A stretch of 64,000 bases of DNA, taken from positions 1,366,001-1,430,000 of the forward strand of contig NZ_AP021903.1 of NCBI RefSeq assembly GCF_018326005.1. Direction: 5' to 3'. Position numbers and translations under genes: made by a program. This DNA is from Pseudomonas sp. Seg1 (lineage in GTDB: Bacteria; Pseudomonadota; Gammaproteobacteria; Pseudomonadales; Pseudomonadaceae). Shown here in pieces: positions 45,763 through 53,727 of this stretch (position 1 is its first letter; every line of letters begins with the position of its first letter). The notes below the pieces were generated by a model, which was not told the DNA's origin, did not search any database, and was given only the letters and a program-made list of their open reading frames with translations.

Positions 45763-46284
45763 ATGCCCACACCGATCCAGCAGCCGTCGCAACTGTTCAC
45801 AGCCATCGCGACGACACTGCGCAACACTGCCGGACTCAACCTCAACGTCGGCAATCACGATGATTTTACGCAACCGGGCGATCAGGCCTGGGTGTTGATC
45901 GACTTCGACCGGAATGGATCTGGAATGCGCGCCGCTGATGGGCGAATTGCTCATGTCATGACGGTGTCGTTGCAAGTCGTCCCGGCGCTTAACGCCACGG
46001 CATTTGCAGCGTGCGATCTGATCGCCGTGCTGAAGAACCTGATCACCGACAACCGCTGGAACTTGCCCGGCGATCAATGCGATCTACCGATGAACATTGA
46101 TGGTTTGCCATCATTGCTCATCCGCACCGAGCAGTCATACAAAACCTGGACGTTGTCATTCAACCAGACCCTCTACCTCGGCCCGACCTTGCTCGACGAC
46201 CCGCTGGGTACGCCGAAATTTGCCCGCACCTGGGAAGTCAGCAACATCGACGACCCCGACCAATACACCGCGCTGGAGGCCTGA
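45763..46284 (+). CDS. putative tail completion/terminator-like protein (PA0615-like position)
   Basis: 173 residues; ATG 45763 sits behind AAAGGAGG. The C-terminal half YKTWTLSFNQTLYLG resembles small tail terminator or completion proteins that cap the tube, and the gene lies where R2-pyocin has PA0615, between holin and spike. No catalytic motif. The function is inferred from place and general resemblance only. Confidence 0.55.
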   Translation: MPTPIQQPSQLFTAIATTLRNTAGLNLNVGNHDDFTQPGDQAWVLIDFDRNGSGMRAADGRIAHVMTVSLQVVPALNATAFAACDLIAVLKNLITDNRWNLPGDQCDLPMNIDGLPSLLIRTEQSYKTWTLSFNQTLYLGPTLLDDPLGTPKFARTWEVSNIDDPDQYTALEA

Positions 46285-46287
46285 CCG

Positions 46288-46896
46288 ATGTTCGACGCAA
46301 TACTGCGCATGCAGCTAGGCCCGATCATCGAACGGCTGGCCGAAATGGAAGCGGAAATCGAAGACCTGCACCGCCGCGCCGAAAGCTTTTGCCGGATCGG
46401 CATCTGCCAATCGGTCGATGCCGCCAGCAACACGTGTCAGGTGAGCCACGGTGGATTGCTGACGCCGGCCATCAAGTTTTTCAACCCGAGTGCAGGCGCA
46501 CAGAGCGAGTCGCGCATCCCGTCCGTGGGCGAGCAATGTCTGCTACTCAATTACGGCAGTGGCGAAAGCGGCGCACAAAGCGTGGCGTTGTTCGGCTTGA
46601 ACAGTGATCGCTTTCCGCCAACCTCGACGGTACCGACGCTGACCCGTCGAGTGCATCAGGACGGCAGCGAAAGCGGCTACGACGATGCCGCGCATACCTT
46701 GCATTGGCAAAACGGTCCGGCGACGTTCAACGGTTCTCGCGAATCGTTGCAACTGAGCATCGGCCCGGCACAACTGGCGATGACCCCACAGGCAATCAAC
46801 CTGCAACTGGGCGCCGTCGGCCTGACCATCGACGCTTCGGGCGTGCACTTCAGCGGCCCTTTGGTCGATCACCAGGGCCGCGTCATCAGCCCCTGA
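46288..46896 (+). CDS. baseplate assembly protein V / tail spike
   Basis: 202 residues, P2 gpV family. N-terminal helix MFDAILRMQLGPIIERLAEM, an OB-fold region (RIGICQSVDAASNTCQVSHG, IPSVGEQCLLLNYGSGESG), then a Gly/Leu/Gln-rich beta-helix end (LQLSIGPAQLAMTPQAINLQ, GVHFSGPLVDHQGRV). Forms the membrane-piercing tip under the tube. It starts 3 bases after the preceding stop. Confidence 0.88.
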   Translation: MFDAILRMQLGPIIERLAEMEAEIEDLHRRAESFCRIGICQSVDAASNTCQVSHGGLLTPAIKFFNPSAGAQSESRIPSVGEQCLLLNYGSGESGAQSVALFGLNSDRFPPTSTVPTLTRRVHQDGSESGYDDAAHTLHWQNGPATFNGSRESLQLSIGPAQLAMTPQAINLQLGAVGLTIDASGVHFSGPLVDHQGRVISP

Positions 46897-46910
46897 TTAA
46901 GAAGCCTTCC

Positions 46911-47243
46911 ATGATCGGAATCGATAGAGACAGCGGGGCCACGGTCGACGACTGGCTGCAATTTGTGCAGCGCGCGACCCGGGCCCTGACCACGCCGCTG
47001 GGCACCCGGCAAAAAAGGCCCCTTTATGGTTCGTTGATCCCCACGTTGCTGGGGCAAAACCTCGGTGATGACGTCCTGCTTCTGGCGCAGAGCCACGCAG
47101 CGCAAGCGTTCTACAACAAGCAAAACGGCATCGACGATTTTCAGCCGCAAGTGATCGTCGCCACACGACAGGGCGCCGGCCTGCTGTTGCGTTTCGCCGG
47201 CACCTGGAAAAACCGTCAACAGACTTTCGAGGTAGTGACATGA
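46911..47243 (+). CDS. baseplate wedge protein, GPW/gp25 family
   Basis: 110 residues from ATG 46911 (MIGIDRDSGATVDDW). LTTPLGTRQKRPLYGSLIPTLLG is the gp25/gpW signature, the lysozyme-like EPR-type core of contractile baseplates. Overlaps gpJ by four bases. Confidence 0.92.
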   Translation: MIGIDRDSGATVDDWLQFVQRATRALTTPLGTRQKRPLYGSLIPTLLGQNLGDDVLLLAQSHAAQAFYNKQNGIDDFQPQVIVATRQGAGLLLRFAGTWKNRQQTFEVVT

Positions 47244-48235
47244 GCATGTTGATCCCCGGCCAGAACCAATTGGCCGAACCCGCGCTGATCACCGTCGAAG
47301 CCTTCGAGGACCTGCTCGCCGAGTTCAAGATCTTTGTCATCGAATACGTCGGCGCCCGGTCGCCGGACAGTGCGGTGAAACTCAAAGTCAGTCTGGAAAA
47401 CGAAAGCGAACTGCTGACCCTGGCGCTGGAAGCGTTCTGCGTGCGGTTGCAAACCCACGAACGCAAATACAACGCCCGCATCAAGCAGATGCTGGCGTGG
47501 TGGGCCACCGGCAGCAACCTCGATGCTCGGCTGGCGGACATGGGCCTGGAGCGGCAATTGCTCGACCCGGGCGATCCGGCAGCGTTCCCGCCGGTGCCAG
47601 CGGTTTATGAAAGCGACGACGACGCGCGGTTGCGTTATTACCTGGCGCCGCATGCACCGGCGGCGGGTTCGCGGATGCAGTATCGCCGCGAAGTGTTCAC
47701 CCTCGGCGAGCGGCCGACGGTGAACGTCGAATCCACTGAAGCCGGTGTGGTGAATGTCACTTACACCTTCAACCCGGACGGCTTCGCCGCGCAGGTCAAG
47801 GATGGCAATGGCCGCCGCACCGCGCCGGGCGAAGTGCAGGTCACAGTGTTGTCGCGAGACGGCGATGGCACCCCGTCTGCAGCGTTGCTCGAAGGCGTGC
47901 GTCAGCACTTCGCCCGACCGGATGTACGACCGGAAACCGACCTCGTCACCGTCAAGGCTGCCGACATTCAGCGCTACAAGATCCGCGTCGTCGCCAAGAT
48001 CAATTCCGGACCCGATTCCGGCCTGACCAAAGTCGCCGCGCAGCAACAATTGCAGGCTTACGCCGACAGTTGCCATCGCCTTGAAGGGCGGGTCGATCCG
48101 AGCTGGATCGACTACACGCTGCACAGCGCTGGCGCCGTGCAATTGCAGATTCTCGAACCGCTATTGCCTGTCGTGTGTAGCGCTTTTGAAGCGCCGTACT
48201 GCACGGCGGTTGAAGTCGAGGTGCTGACACTATGA
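47240..48235 (+). CDS. baseplate assembly protein J
   Basis: 331 residues, Baseplate_J family wedge protein. Seen by LALEAFCVRLQTHERKYNAR, the central GVVNVTYTFNPDGFAAQVKD..APGEVQVTVLSRDGDGTPS and RPETDLVTVKAADIQRYKI. Overlaps W and I (ATGA both sides), so V-W-J-I is one translation unit. Confidence 0.94.
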   Translation: MSMLIPGQNQLAEPALITVEAFEDLLAEFKIFVIEYVGARSPDSAVKLKVSLENESELLTLALEAFCVRLQTHERKYNARIKQMLAWWATGSNLDARLADMGLERQLLDPGDPAAFPPVPAVYESDDDARLRYYLAPHAPAAGSRMQYRREVFTLGERPTVNVESTEAGVVNVTYTFNPDGFAAQVKDGNGRRTAPGEVQVTVLSRDGDGTPSAALLEGVRQHFARPDVRPETDLVTVKAADIQRYKIRVVAKINSGPDSGLTKVAAQQQLQAYADSCHRLEGRVDPSWIDYTLHSAGAVQLQILEPLLPVVCSAFEAPYCTAVEVEVLTL

Positions 48236-48867
48236 GTGATCAGAATCAGCGACCGACGCTGTTGCCGGCCAACAGTTCGGCGCTGGAGCGCGGACTGGAT
48301 CTGGGCTTCGGCGCCTTGTTGGATCGCATCGCACCGCCGTTCCCCGAACTGATGAATCCAAGCGAAACGCCGGTCGCGTTCCTGCCATATCTCGCAGCGG
48401 ATCGCGGCGTCGCCGAATGGAGCACCGCCGCACCGGAAACGGAAAAGCGCCTGACCGTCGAACTCGCCTGGCCCACCGCGCGCCAGGCCGGCACTCGCAA
48501 AGCACTGGAAAACGCTGCCAAGGGGTTGCAACTGCGCCCGGAAATCCGCGCCTGGTACGAACAAACGCCGCCCGGCGCGCCCTACAGCTTTTCCGTGCGC
48601 GCCTTCAGCGACCAACCCTACAGCGAAGAAATCGACGCCCGTCTCGACCGACGCCTGGCCGATGCCAAAAGCGAACGGGATGTGCTGTCGGTCTCTGTAG
48701 GCCTGAGCGCATTCGGTACTCATGTCATCGGCGGCGCGACGTTCTGCGGCGAACTGACCACGGTTTATCCGGTGTTCATCGAAGGGCTGGAAACCTCGGG
48801 AGAGGTGTTCATGGCCGCTGGCATGTACACCGTCGAAACATCCACTATTTATCCTCAGGGGGCCTGA
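48232..48867 (+). CDS. tail protein I (baseplate-fibre connector)
   Basis: 211 residues, P2 gpI family. LLPANSSALERGLDLGFGAL and FLPYLAADRGVAEWSTAAPE are typical. Links the wedge to the fibre, whose gene starts directly after the stop. Confidence 0.92.
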   Translation: MSDQNQRPTLLPANSSALERGLDLGFGALLDRIAPPFPELMNPSETPVAFLPYLAADRGVAEWSTAAPETEKRLTVELAWPTARQAGTRKALENAAKGLQLRPEIRAWYEQTPPGAPYSFSVRAFSDQPYSEEIDARLDRRLADAKSERDVLSVSVGLSAFGTHVIGGATFCGELTTVYPVFIEGLETSGEVFMAAGMYTVETSTIYPQGA

Positions 48868-50406
48868 ATGGCTGACTATTACACCCTGCTCACCAACGCA
48901 GGGATTGCCTACGAAACGGCGTGCAAGGCCGCGGGCACGCCGATCAAGTTGACGCAGATTTCCGTCGGCGATGGTGACGGCAAAGTCTACAACCCGGCCG
49001 CAACTGCCACGGCGCTTGCACGTGAAGTCTGGCGCGGGCCACTCAATGCGCTGTTCCAGGACGAGAAGAATCCGAGCTGGCTGCTCGCCGAAGTCACCAT
49101 CCCGCCTGACGTTGGCGGTTGGTATGTGCGTGAAGCGGGGCTGTGGACTGACACCGGGATTCTTTACGCCATCGTCAAATATCCGGAGTCGTTCAAGCCG
49201 GTTCTGGCGACGTCGGGCTCGGGGAAAGAGTTCTACATTCGCTCGATTTTCGAGACCAGCAATGCATCGCTGGTGACGTTGTTGATTGATGACACGGTGG
49301 TTAAAGCCACACGTGCCTGGGTCACGGGGTATGTGACGGATGAGCTTGCCAAGCTGGATGCCAAGCAGTCGGTGCGCGTGGCTACGACTGGCAATATTGC
49401 ATTAAAAGCGGCACAAACCGTTGATGGTGTCGCCGTCCATGCGGGTGACAGAGTGCTGGTGAAAAACCAGACGTTATCGAAAGACAATGGACTGTACGTT
49501 GTTGCAAATGAAGTCTGGGTTCGCGCAAAAGATGCCGACTCAAATCTCAAGGTAACGCCAACTCTGACCGTATCTGTTGAGCAGGGTACAACTCAAGCCG
49601 ACACGATCTGGCAGCTTGTTACCGATGGCCCTGTGCTCCTCGGCACTACTGCTTTGGTGTTTCAAAACATCACCTTCGGCTTGGCACCGCTCAGTTCTCC
49701 GGTGTTTTCCGGCAGCCCGACAGCGCCAACGGCTAGCGTTTTTAGCAATGATGATGTTCTGGCAACTACGAAGTTTGTCCAACGAGCGCTGGGTAGTTAC
49801 GCCGGCCAGACAAACTATGACTCCAACACCCAGTTGACTGTTGCCGACGTCGGGAAACTATCGATCTTTACCACAGCAGGTTTGACGGCGACGCTCCCCG
49901 ATTGGAACAGCGTGCCTCCGGGGGGGATGGTACATCTGACCACCACTGCGGGACTAACAGTCAAAACTCGGTCAGGGGAAACGCTCGGAGCCGTAAATAC
50001 AACCAACTTGACTAGCGTTGTGCTTAAGCCGGGCAGTTTCGCGGTGTTCAGGCGTTTGTTGCTTGGGCCTGGCTGGAGTCTGGATTCAGGGGATTCCGCG
50101 CTGAAGTACTCGCCGATGTTTGAATCTTTGCTAACGGGTTCTAATGGATACAAAAAAGATCCGAGCGGATTAATCGAACAATGGGGCTTTTTGCCTGCTT
50201 ACAACACCGGCGGAACGGTTTCAGTTGTTTATCCTACCGCTTTCACTTCAGCCACTCTTTCAATCATGACTCAACGAATGGACGGGGTTATCACGTCAGG
50301 AACAATCGTAATCAATGGCATGTCGCTTAATGGATTTACCTTTGTGGATACTGGTATGCCTGTCAGTGATGTCAACGCCATATATTGGATTGCAAAAGGA
50401 AAGTAA
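48868..50406 (+). CDS. tail fibre (receptor-binding protein), module 1
   Basis: 512 residues. N-terminal phage tail-collar fibre domain (MADYYTLLTNAGIAYETACK..IKLTQISVGDGDGKVYNPAA, YVREAGLWTDTGILYAIVKY) for baseplate attachment; a middle repeat-like stretch (TVDGVAVHAGDRVLVKNQTL) and SSPVFSGSPTAPTASVFSND; a C-terminal host-reading domain (DPSGLIEQWGF, ending NAIYWIAKGK, gp53-like). Hand counts of single 60-base lines fall from ~63% GC near 48901 to ~42% near 50221, so the tip was probably exchanged horizontally. It determines which strains are killed. Confidence 0.9.
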   Translation: MADYYTLLTNAGIAYETACKAAGTPIKLTQISVGDGDGKVYNPAATATALAREVWRGPLNALFQDEKNPSWLLAEVTIPPDVGGWYVREAGLWTDTGILYAIVKYPESFKPVLATSGSGKEFYIRSIFETSNASLVTLLIDDTVVKATRAWVTGYVTDELAKLDAKQSVRVATTGNIALKAAQTVDGVAVHAGDRVLVKNQTLSKDNGLYVVANEVWVRAKDADSNLKVTPTLTVSVEQGTTQADTIWQLVTDGPVLLGTTALVFQNITFGLAPLSSPVFSGSPTAPTASVFSNDDVLATTKFVQRALGSYAGQTNYDSNTQLTVADVGKLSIFTTAGLTATLPDWNSVPPGGMVHLTTTAGLTVKTRSGETLGAVNTTNLTSVVLKPGSFAVFRRLLLGPGWSLDSGDSALKYSPMFESLLTGSNGYKKDPSGLIEQWGFLPAYNTGGTVSVVYPTAFTSATLSIMTQRMDGVITSGTIVINGMSLNGFTFVDTGMPVSDVNAIYWIAKGK

Positions 50407-50416
50407 GGGACGACCA

Positions 50417-50842
50417 ATGCACTATTCACCGTCTAAAAATGGCTTTTATGATCCGGGTTTTACCGGTCGAGTTCCTATCGATGTAGTACCGATTACTGCA
50501 GAAGAACATCTTCGTTTGCTGGACGGGCAGAGTCGGGGGCTAATAATCGAGGCTGGTCCGCAAGGTTTTCCAATTTTAAAAGCACGGCCTGCACTGACAG
50601 CCGAACAGTTAGCGACCGCCGAACGCTATTGGCGTGATCAGCGCCTGGCGGAAACGGACGGCATTGTCGCCAGGCATCGTGACGAGCAAGAAGAAGGTCA
50701 GAACACGACGCTGGCTCCGGAGGAATATGGTCAGCTGCAGTCTTATCGTCGCACATTGCGTAGCTGGCCGGAGGCGGGGGAGTTTCCGTTGTCGGCACAC
50801 CGTCCTCAAGCGCCTGCATGGCTCTCGCTACTGCCCCTATAA
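50417..50842 (+). CDS. tail fibre assembly chaperone (Tfa)
   Basis: 141 residues from ATG 50417. Begins MHYSPSKNGFYDPGFTGRVP with IDVVPITAEEHLRLLDGQSRG, then a helical middle and the WP-containing end (RSWPEAGEFPLSAHRPQAPAW). This is the usual partner of the fibre just upstream. Its first half shares the lower GC of the fibre tip, as expected for a fibre-Tfa swap unit. Confidence 0.88.
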   Translation: MHYSPSKNGFYDPGFTGRVPIDVVPITAEEHLRLLDGQSRGLIIEAGPQGFPILKARPALTAEQLATAERYWRDQRLAETDGIVARHRDEQEEGQNTTLAPEEYGQLQSYRRTLRSWPEAGEFPLSAHRPQAPAWLSLLPL

Positions 50843-50868
50843 ACGCCCCTTACTCCGGGGCGTTTTCT
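50841..50868 (+). terminator. terminator after tfa
   Basis: AACGCCCC - TTACTC - CGGGGCGTTTTC, immediately at the tfa stop. Confidence 0.8.
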
Positions 50869-50896
50869 TATCCGCAAAAAAACCTCAACACCCGCC

Positions 50897-50925
50897 AAAG
50901 CCCCTCCCCACGAGGGGCTTTCCCG
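50897..50925 (+). terminator. second hairpin before the sheath block
   Basis: AAAGCCCCTC - CCCAC - GAGGGGCTTT, a 10-bp perfect stem with a short T-run, about 20 bases before the next start codon. In tandem with the previous terminator it splits module 1 into two blocks. Confidence 0.7.
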
Positions 50926-50943
50926 TTTATGGAGAAACGAAAA

Positions 50944-51129
50944 ATGGCAACTCGCCAAACCTACACCGTGCTCGTCCCATTCCCCACCGGCGGTGGGCAC
51001 TGGTCGAGCGTCGGTCAAGACCTTGATCTGCTCGACGTCGAGGCCAGTGCTTTGCACACCGCTGGTCGACTGGAACTGAAAACACCTACCACCCAGGCCA
51101 AAAAGGCCGCTGCCAAGAAGGCTGACTGA
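50944..51129 (+). CDS. small conserved-position tail protein before the sheath
   Basis: 61 residues: TYTVLVPFPTGGGHWS, then VGQDLDLLDVEASALHTAGR and a Lys/Ala-rich tail (TTQAKKAAAKKAD). No function recognised. It ends 2 bases before the sheath gene. In module 2 an unrelated 60-residue protein with a similar Lys/Ala tail occupies the same place. Confidence 0.7.
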   Translation: MATRQTYTVLVPFPTGGGHWSSVGQDLDLLDVEASALHTAGRLELKTPTTQAKKAAAKKAD

Positions 51130-51131
51130 AC

Positions 51132-52298
51132 ATGGCTGAGGTTCTGAACTTCGAGCACAACGGCATTACCGTCAATGCCACTGAATCCCCCGAGGCCATG
51201 GGTGGCCTGGGTGACAACGTCATCGGTCTGGTCGGCACCGCGCCGAAGGCCGATCCGCTGATTCCGCGTAACGCCCCGTTCCGCATCAACAGCTTCACCA
51301 CTCACGCGCTGCTCGATCCGACCGGTTCGGAAGAGGGCACGCTGTACCACGCGGTTTACCAGATCCTCAAAGTGGTCAAGGTGCCGGTGTATGTGGTGAT
51401 CGTCGAAGCGGGCGCGACCCCGGCCGACACGGTCAACGCAGTGATCGGCGGTGTTGAGCCGGCGACCGGCCGCAAGCTCGGTCTGGCCGCGCTGGGCAGT
51501 GTCCCGGAAGACCTGACGATCATCGGCGCGCCGGGCTTCACCGGCACCAAAGCGGTGGCCAGCGAGTTTGCCTCGTTCGGCAAGCGCATCAAGGCCCGTG
51601 TGGTGCTGGACGGCAAGGACGCTTCGGTCGCTGACCAAGTGCTGTACAGCCAGGAACTCGGCGGCGCCGATCTCGGTTTCGACCGTTGCCTGGTGGTGCA
51701 CAACATGCCCGCCGTGTACTCGAAAGCTGCGAAGAAAAACGTCTTCCTTGCGCCATCCAGCCTGGCGATTGCCGCGCTGGCCAAGGTCAAGCAGTGGGAG
51801 AGCCCGGGCAACCAGGTGACCTACGCCGAGGACGTCTCGCGAGTGGTCGAATACAACATCCTCGACACCTCAACCGAAGGCGATCTGCTCAACCGCTACG
51901 GCGTCAGCTATTACGCCCGCACCGTGCTTGGCGGCTTCTCGCTGCTGGGTAACCGTTCGATCACCGGCAAGTTCATCAGCTACGTCGGTCTTGAAGATGC
52001 GATCAGCCGCAAGCTGGTCAAGGCCGGCCAGAAAGCCATGGCCAAGAACTTGACCAAGTCGTTCATGGATCAAGAGGTCAAGCGCATCAACGACTGGCTG
52101 CAGACCCTGGTCGCCGACGAAACCATTCCTGGCGGCAGCGTCTATCTGCACCCGGAACTCAACAGCGTCGAGAAGTACAAGAACGGCACCTGGTACGTGG
52201 TCATCGACTACGGTCGCTACGCGCCGAACGAACACATGATTTATCAACTCAACGCCCGCGATGAAATCATCGAGCAGTTCCTGGAGGACGTTCTCTAA
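51132..52298 (+). CDS. tail sheath protein, module 1
   Basis: 388 residues, P2 gpFI/R-pyocin sheath family. Start MAEVLNFEHNGITVNATES, mid LTIIGAPGFTGTKAVASEF, and the C-terminal sheath handshake region GSVYLHPELNSVEKYKNGTW and VVIDYGRYAPNEHMIYQLNA. Contracts to drive the tube into the target envelope. Its stop shares one base with the tube start (TAATG). Confidence 0.94.
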   Translation: MAEVLNFEHNGITVNATESPEAMGGLGDNVIGLVGTAPKADPLIPRNAPFRINSFTTHALLDPTGSEEGTLYHAVYQILKVVKVPVYVVIVEAGATPADTVNAVIGGVEPATGRKLGLAALGSVPEDLTIIGAPGFTGTKAVASEFASFGKRIKARVVLDGKDASVADQVLYSQELGGADLGFDRCLVVHNMPAVYSKAAKKNVFLAPSSLAIAALAKVKQWESPGNQVTYAEDVSRVVEYNILDTSTEGDLLNRYGVSYYARTVLGGFSLLGNRSITGKFISYVGLEDAISRKLVKAGQKAMAKNLTKSFMDQEVKRINDWLQTLVADETIPGGSVYLHPELNSVEKYKNGTWYVVIDYGRYAPNEHMIYQLNARDEIIEQFLEDVL

Positions 52299-52804
52299 TG
52301 TTTACCAACCGCAATCGCCAGGCCATCGCGGCCACCCTGCAAGGCCTGCCGCTGTCGGCGACCGTGGAGGAATTTACCCCGCCGAAAATCGAATTCGACA
52401 TGGAAGAGATGCGCGGCGGTCGCTTCATCGTCGAAGAAATGACCAAGGGCGGCAAAGCCCTTAACGCCAAGCTGACCCTGCAAGGCATGGGCACGGAAGT
52501 GATGCTGGCGCTGGGCGTAAAACTGGGTGACGACATCCTGCTGAACGTGCGTGAAGCCGGCCAGGATCAGGATGGCAACACCTGGTTCACCTACCACACC
52601 GTCGGCGGCAAGCTGAAATCCCTTGAGGAAACCGCGGTGAAGATGGGCGAGAAACCGAAGACCAACCTCGAACTGTCCTGCCGCACCTACAACCGCCTGG
52701 AAAACAGCGTGCCGGTGATCGACATCGACGTGCGCACCCAGAAGTTCGTGCTCAACGGCGTCGACATCCTCGGTGATGCTCGTCGTGCGGTGCTGATGCC
52801 GTAA
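52298..52804 (+). CDS. major tail tube protein, module 1
   Basis: 168 residues, P2 gpFII family. FTNRNRQAIAATLQGLPLSA, IEFDMEEMRGGRFIVEEMTK, and the end VPVIDIDVRTQKFVLNGVDI. Polymerises as stacked hexamers inside the sheath. A REPIN repeat follows. Confidence 0.93.
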   Translation: MFTNRNRQAIAATLQGLPLSATVEEFTPPKIEFDMEEMRGGRFIVEEMTKGGKALNAKLTLQGMGTEVMLALGVKLGDDILLNVREAGQDQDGNTWFTYHTVGGKLKSLEETAVKMGEKPKTNLELSCRTYNRLENSVPVIDIDVRTQKFVLNGVDILGDARRAVLMP

Positions 52805-52830
52805 TCCGGCAAGCACACCGGGCACAAAAC

Positions 52831-52974
52831 CTGTGGGAGCGGACCCCGTGGTGAGGGGATTCATCCCCGATGGCTGCGTAGCAGCCCAAAGTCTGTTTTT
52901 GTAAAACCAGCTTGGGGCCGCTTCGCGACCCATCGGGGATAAATCCCCTCGCCACAACAGCCCGCTCCCACAAG
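52831..52974. repeat. REPIN-like nested repeat E inside the tailocin
   Basis: The outer arms TGTGGGAGCGG / CCGCTCCCACA enclose an inner palindrome of the repeat-A class (GTGAGGGGATTCATCCCCGA ... TCGGGGATAAATCCCCTCGC). Lies between the tube and chaperone genes, where it may lower downstream expression relative to sheath and tube. Confidence 0.85.
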
Positions 52975-53017
52975 GGACTGCAACAACTCCCCCAAAGAAT
53001 CACCAAGGAATTCATTC

Positions 53018-53599
53018 ATGTCGTGGATGCCACCCAAGCATGATTTGTTGTCGCCCATCACTGGCGATGACGGCTCGCAAATCGAACAGATCCAGCTCAA
53101 GCCGCTGTTCTACGCCGCGCAGAAAGAAGCGCTGGAGCGTGCCGGTGATGACGAAGACGATCAGTTCTTCGAACTGGCGCTGCTTGCCACCGGCCTGTCG
53201 GTCAAGGAACTCGACCAGCTCAAACGCCCGGACTACGTGAGCATCGCCCAGTACGTGCACGAGATGTCGACCCGTCCGACTTCGTACTTTCTCGAGCAGG
53301 TCGAGGACGCGGATAAATCCGCAGATCCTGATCAGGTGCAACTGCTGCAACCGCTCGCCGTGACCGGCCGCACCGTGACGTCGCTGTCGCTGGAAATGCC
53401 GGTGCTGCGCGCCACCAAAGTGATGAAGAAACTGAAAACGGCCAAGGAACGCGCCGAGTTCATCACCGCTCATTGCGCCGGCCTGATGATCCCCGATCTG
53501 GCCCAACTGACCGTCCCGGACTGGACGCAATTGCAGGTGCGCATAGACGATTTTTTAAACCAGCCGGCGGCCTACTTTCGGAACGCGACATCGAAGTAA
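53018..53599 (+). CDS. tail assembly chaperone, unshifted form (P2 gpE-like)
   Basis: 193 residues from ATG 53018 (MSWMPPKHDLLSPITGDDGS). The body LKPLFYAAQKEALERAG..FFELALLATGLSVKELDQLK belongs to the tail-assembly-chaperone type that precedes tape-measure genes. Near its end is the slippery heptamer T-TTA-AAC; ribosomes that stay in frame end with NQPAAYFRNATSK. It is the more abundant product in similar phages. Confidence 0.85.
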   Translation: MSWMPPKHDLLSPITGDDGSQIEQIQLKPLFYAAQKEALERAGDDEDDQFFELALLATGLSVKELDQLKRPDYVSIAQYVHEMSTRPTSYFLEQVEDADKSADPDQVQLLQPLAVTGRTVTSLSLEMPVLRATKVMKKLKTAKERAEFITAHCAGLMIPDLAQLTVPDWTQLQVRIDDFLNQPAAYFRNATSK

Positions 53600-53721
53600 T
53601 CCTCGATATCGTCCCGCTCATTTACCCGGTAAGTGAGGCGGAGATTCTGGAATGGGACGCCGAAAAGGCGTTGCGCCGCTACGACATAGCGATCACTCGC
53701 CTTGGCGTGAAACAGGAGTAG
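53018..53721 (+). CDS. tail assembly chaperone, -1 frameshift product (E-E')
   Basis: Joining frame 0 up to AAC at 53558-53560 with the -1 frame from base 53560 gives 181 + 53 residues. The added part PAGGLLSERDIEVILDIVPL continues with acidic and aromatic residues (LEWDAEKALRRYD) and stops at 53719-53721, seven bases before the tape-measure ATG. The -1 extension has no SD-supported start of its own. This matches the E/E' arrangement of P2 and G/GT of lambda. Confidence 0.75.
53554..53560 (+). promoter_or_regulatory. programmed -1 ribosomal frameshift site, module 1
   Basis: T TTA AAC in the zero frame (codons TTA 53555-57 and AAC 53558-60 preceded by T), a perfect X-XXY-YYZ heptamer. The -1 frame is open from here to 53721. 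Confidence 0.78.
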
Positions 53722-53727
53722 AGCGGC

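Noticed and set aside
53600..53721. Pseudogene or sequencing-error explanation for the split tail-chaperone frame
   Set aside because: A perfect slippery heptamer in correct phase lies at the junction, and the second module shows the same two-frame arrangement, so programmed frameshifting is more likely.
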